Positions 62,837-64,000 of a stretch of DNA of 64,000 bases are shown one piece after another. A model generated the notes under the pieces. The model had not been told where the DNA came from. It saw nothing but the letters and a program-made list of their open reading frames with translations, and ran no database searches. A program made the translations under genes and the position numbers. The stretch's first letter is position 1, and every line of letters starts with the position of its first letter. Origin of the DNA: Pollutibacter soli (GTDB taxonomy: Bacteria; Bacteroidota; Bacteroidia; Chitinophagales; Chitinophagaceae); contig JARJHS010000003.1 in the NCBI GenBank assembly GCA_029269725.1, positions 62,001-126,000 of the forward strand, read 5' to 3'.

Positions 62837-63607
62837 ATGGAACTTATCCGTTGCATACAGGCCGAGTGGTTGAAACGCAGGCACAGCCTTGCTTCATGGC
62901 TGGTAATCGTGGGAGGATTCTTTACGTCTGTCATCCTTATCATTGCAAAGCTTGTTCATTACGACAAACTCGCTGAAGCCAACAAACAACCCGGGTTCTG
63001 GAGACAACACTGGCTGAACTCCTGGGAATCGATGGCTATCCTGCTATTGCCACTGGGGATCATCCTGGCTGTTAGCCTGATCACGCAACTTGAATTCCGG
63101 AACAATTGCTGGAAACAGTGGCACACAACACCACAACATTTTACCACCATGTACTTTTCAAAATTGCTGGTATTAATCTTTATGTTACTTCAGCTCTTCT
63201 TCTTTTTAAACATCGGCATTTATCTGTCTGCGGTATTGCCGGGACTATTTGTGAAAGGTACTTCCTACCCTGCCGCGGAAATTCCTTTCTCTCTTTTTGC
63301 GAAACAAAACCTGATCTTTTTTATCACCAGCCTTCCCGTTGTTTCGCTTCAATTCCTTGCCGGCTTACAATTTAAAAATTTTATGGTTTCACTGGGTTGC
63401 GGAATTACGCTCTGGATTGCTTCCATTGCATTACTAACATGGAAATACAGTTACATCCTACCTTACAGCTATTCAAGCCTCTACTTCTTTAATATTGCAG
63501 GGAGATTTAAACACCAGATCAATTTCAGTTATTGGTCACTGGGATGGTTTTTCCTTTTTACAGTCGCCGGATATATTTTGTACATTACCAAAAAAGAAAA
63601 AGGCTGA
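62837..63607 (+). CDS. ABC-2 type permease
   Basis: 256 residues starting MELIRCIQAEWLKRRHSLASW, the usual E-x-x-K-x-x-x cytoplasmic start of ABC-2 permeases, followed by six hydrophobic segments (about 22-40, 70-90, 110-135, 157-175, 182-200, 225-245). With the ATPase upstream it should form an exporter. Substrate unknown; peptide antibiotics or lipids are typical for the group. Confidence 0.87.
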   Translation: MELIRCIQAEWLKRRHSLASWLVIVGGFFTSVILIIAKLVHYDKLAEANKQPGFWRQHWLNSWESMAILLLPLGIILAVSLITQLEFRNNCWKQWHTTPQHFTTMYFSKLLVLIFMLLQLFFFLNIGIYLSAVLPGLFVKGTSYPAAEIPFSLFAKQNLIFFITSLPVVSLQFLAGLQFKNFMVSLGCGITLWIASIALLTWKYSYILPYSYSSLYFFNIAGRFKHQINFSYWSLGWFFLFTVAGYILYITKKEKG

Positions 63608-63627
63608 TCAACATCAGTGCAGAAAGA

Positions 63628-64000
63628 ATGAGTCGATTGTTTATTATCATATTGCATATCCTCTATTGGTTTCTATTTCTGTCGTTGCTTCTTTTGTTTT
63701 ACACATTCCTGGTACTGATTCCTGGTTTTGAGAAAATGTCGACAAACAAAACCGGATCGTTTGTATTCTGGATTAAACTGATGACCGGATTTGCAGTTAT
63801 CCCCGCGTTGATCTCGTTTTATACTTTTTACACTGTGCTGTTCACGGGATTGCTCAGCAAACGAAAATTTGTACTCTTTTGTATCGCGGGAATTGCTGTT
63901 TCACTACTGGCTGCTATCATTGGAGCACTTGCGGAATCAACAGAATTTCTATTTGGTAAAAATTATTTATTTAATGATGACTATCGATCTGCAATAATAA
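63628..64000 (+). CDS. Membrane protein, possibly sensor kinase N-terminus (3' end outside window)
   Basis: From ATG 63628 the first 124 residues are visible: MSRLFIIILHILYWFLFLSLLLLF, then hydrophobic segments around ALISFYTFYTVLF and FVLFCIAGIAVSLLAAIIGAL. Four-helix N-termini beginning with HILYW are common in LytS/YehU-type histidine kinases of Bacteroidota, which often neighbour ABC exporters, but the catalytic part is not in view. It starts 20 bp after the permease and is likely in the same operon. Confidence 0.6.
   Translation, partial: MSRLFIIILHILYWFLFLSLLLLFYTFLVLIPGFEKMSTNKTGSFVFWIKLMTGFAVIPALISFYTFYTVLFTGLLSKRKFVLFCIAGIAVSLLAAIIGALAESTEFLFGKNYLFNDDYRSAII

Noticed and set aside
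1..64000. tRNA, rRNA, prophage, defence islands or biosynthetic clusters
   Set aside because: I looked for tRNA-like cloverleaf ends, rRNA-like conserved stretches, integrases, phage structural genes and defence-type nucleases or helicases in operons and saw none; only the dead TnpA relates to mobility. A dedicated tRNAscan or defence-finder run would be decisive.

Overview
The window looks like chromosome from a Bacteroidota bacterium, probably of the Chitinophagaceae or a close relative. The evidence is a secreted protein with a type IX secretion C-terminal tail, a TonB-dependent receptor of the beta-barrel-3 type, many short SPII lipoproteins, two PVC-type dehydrogenase-like proteins, a DUF1080 hydrolase, LytTR regulation, TAnnTTTG promoter -7 elements, and an absence of obvious Shine-Dalgarno sites. 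No rRNA, tRNA, CRISPR array, prophage or intact insertion sequence was found.

Layout. Positions 1-5.4 kb hold the end of an FAD-linked oxidase, a DUF4382 lipoprotein, an orphan LytTR response regulator, a small membrane protein and a hybrid histidine kinase. Positions 5.9-11.5 kb hold a three-gene heavy-metal RND efflux operon (TolC, adaptor, CzcA-type pump). Positions 11.7-15.3 kb hold a cupredoxin-carrying PVC-type protein and a DUF1080 hydrolase. A decayed REP-associated transposase (TnpA/RAYT) follows at 15.9-16.35 kb, then a DEAD-box helicase and a non-coding hairpin array at 18.0-19.35 kb. Positions 19.3-27.4 kb mix small regulators and stress proteins with two or three broken genes. 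Positions 27.8-40.7 kb are mostly housekeeping and stress genes (CinA-like, MidA-like, lipid kinase, SurE, TfoX-like, AlkD, DJ-1/PfpI, HAD, SMP-30, Crp). Positions 40.8-48.8 kb hold a TonB receptor, a GH5 glycosidase and a 1,315-residue secreted repeat protein. Positions 48.9-55.1 kb hold YdcF, ApbE, DUF1003, a PfkB kinase, a LysE transporter, rhodanese and MFS genes. Positions 55.2-61.7 kb hold a PVC-type cytochrome, a secreted FAD oxidoreductase and ribokinase, suggesting sugar oxidation and uptake. The window ends in an ABC exporter and the start of a membrane protein.

The most unusual content is intergenic. (1) A 120-134 bp element occurs three times, each with an identical, perfect 36-bp palindrome at its core while its flanks have diverged. 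(2) At least 15 intergenic sites carry short arrays with a strict 7-bp period, each with its own heptamer. They often abut a stop codon and are often paired around a spacer that shares short words. (3) A tandem array of 92-95 bp units contains three hairpins per unit. (4) Several smaller repeat families occur. A broken TnpA/RAYT gene in the same window gives one possible, unproven, source of mobility. A second theme is a pair of PVC-type dehydrogenase paralogues that appear to have exchanged electron carriers: one has an N-terminal type-1 copper domain and no heme motif, the other a C-terminal CAACH cytochrome.
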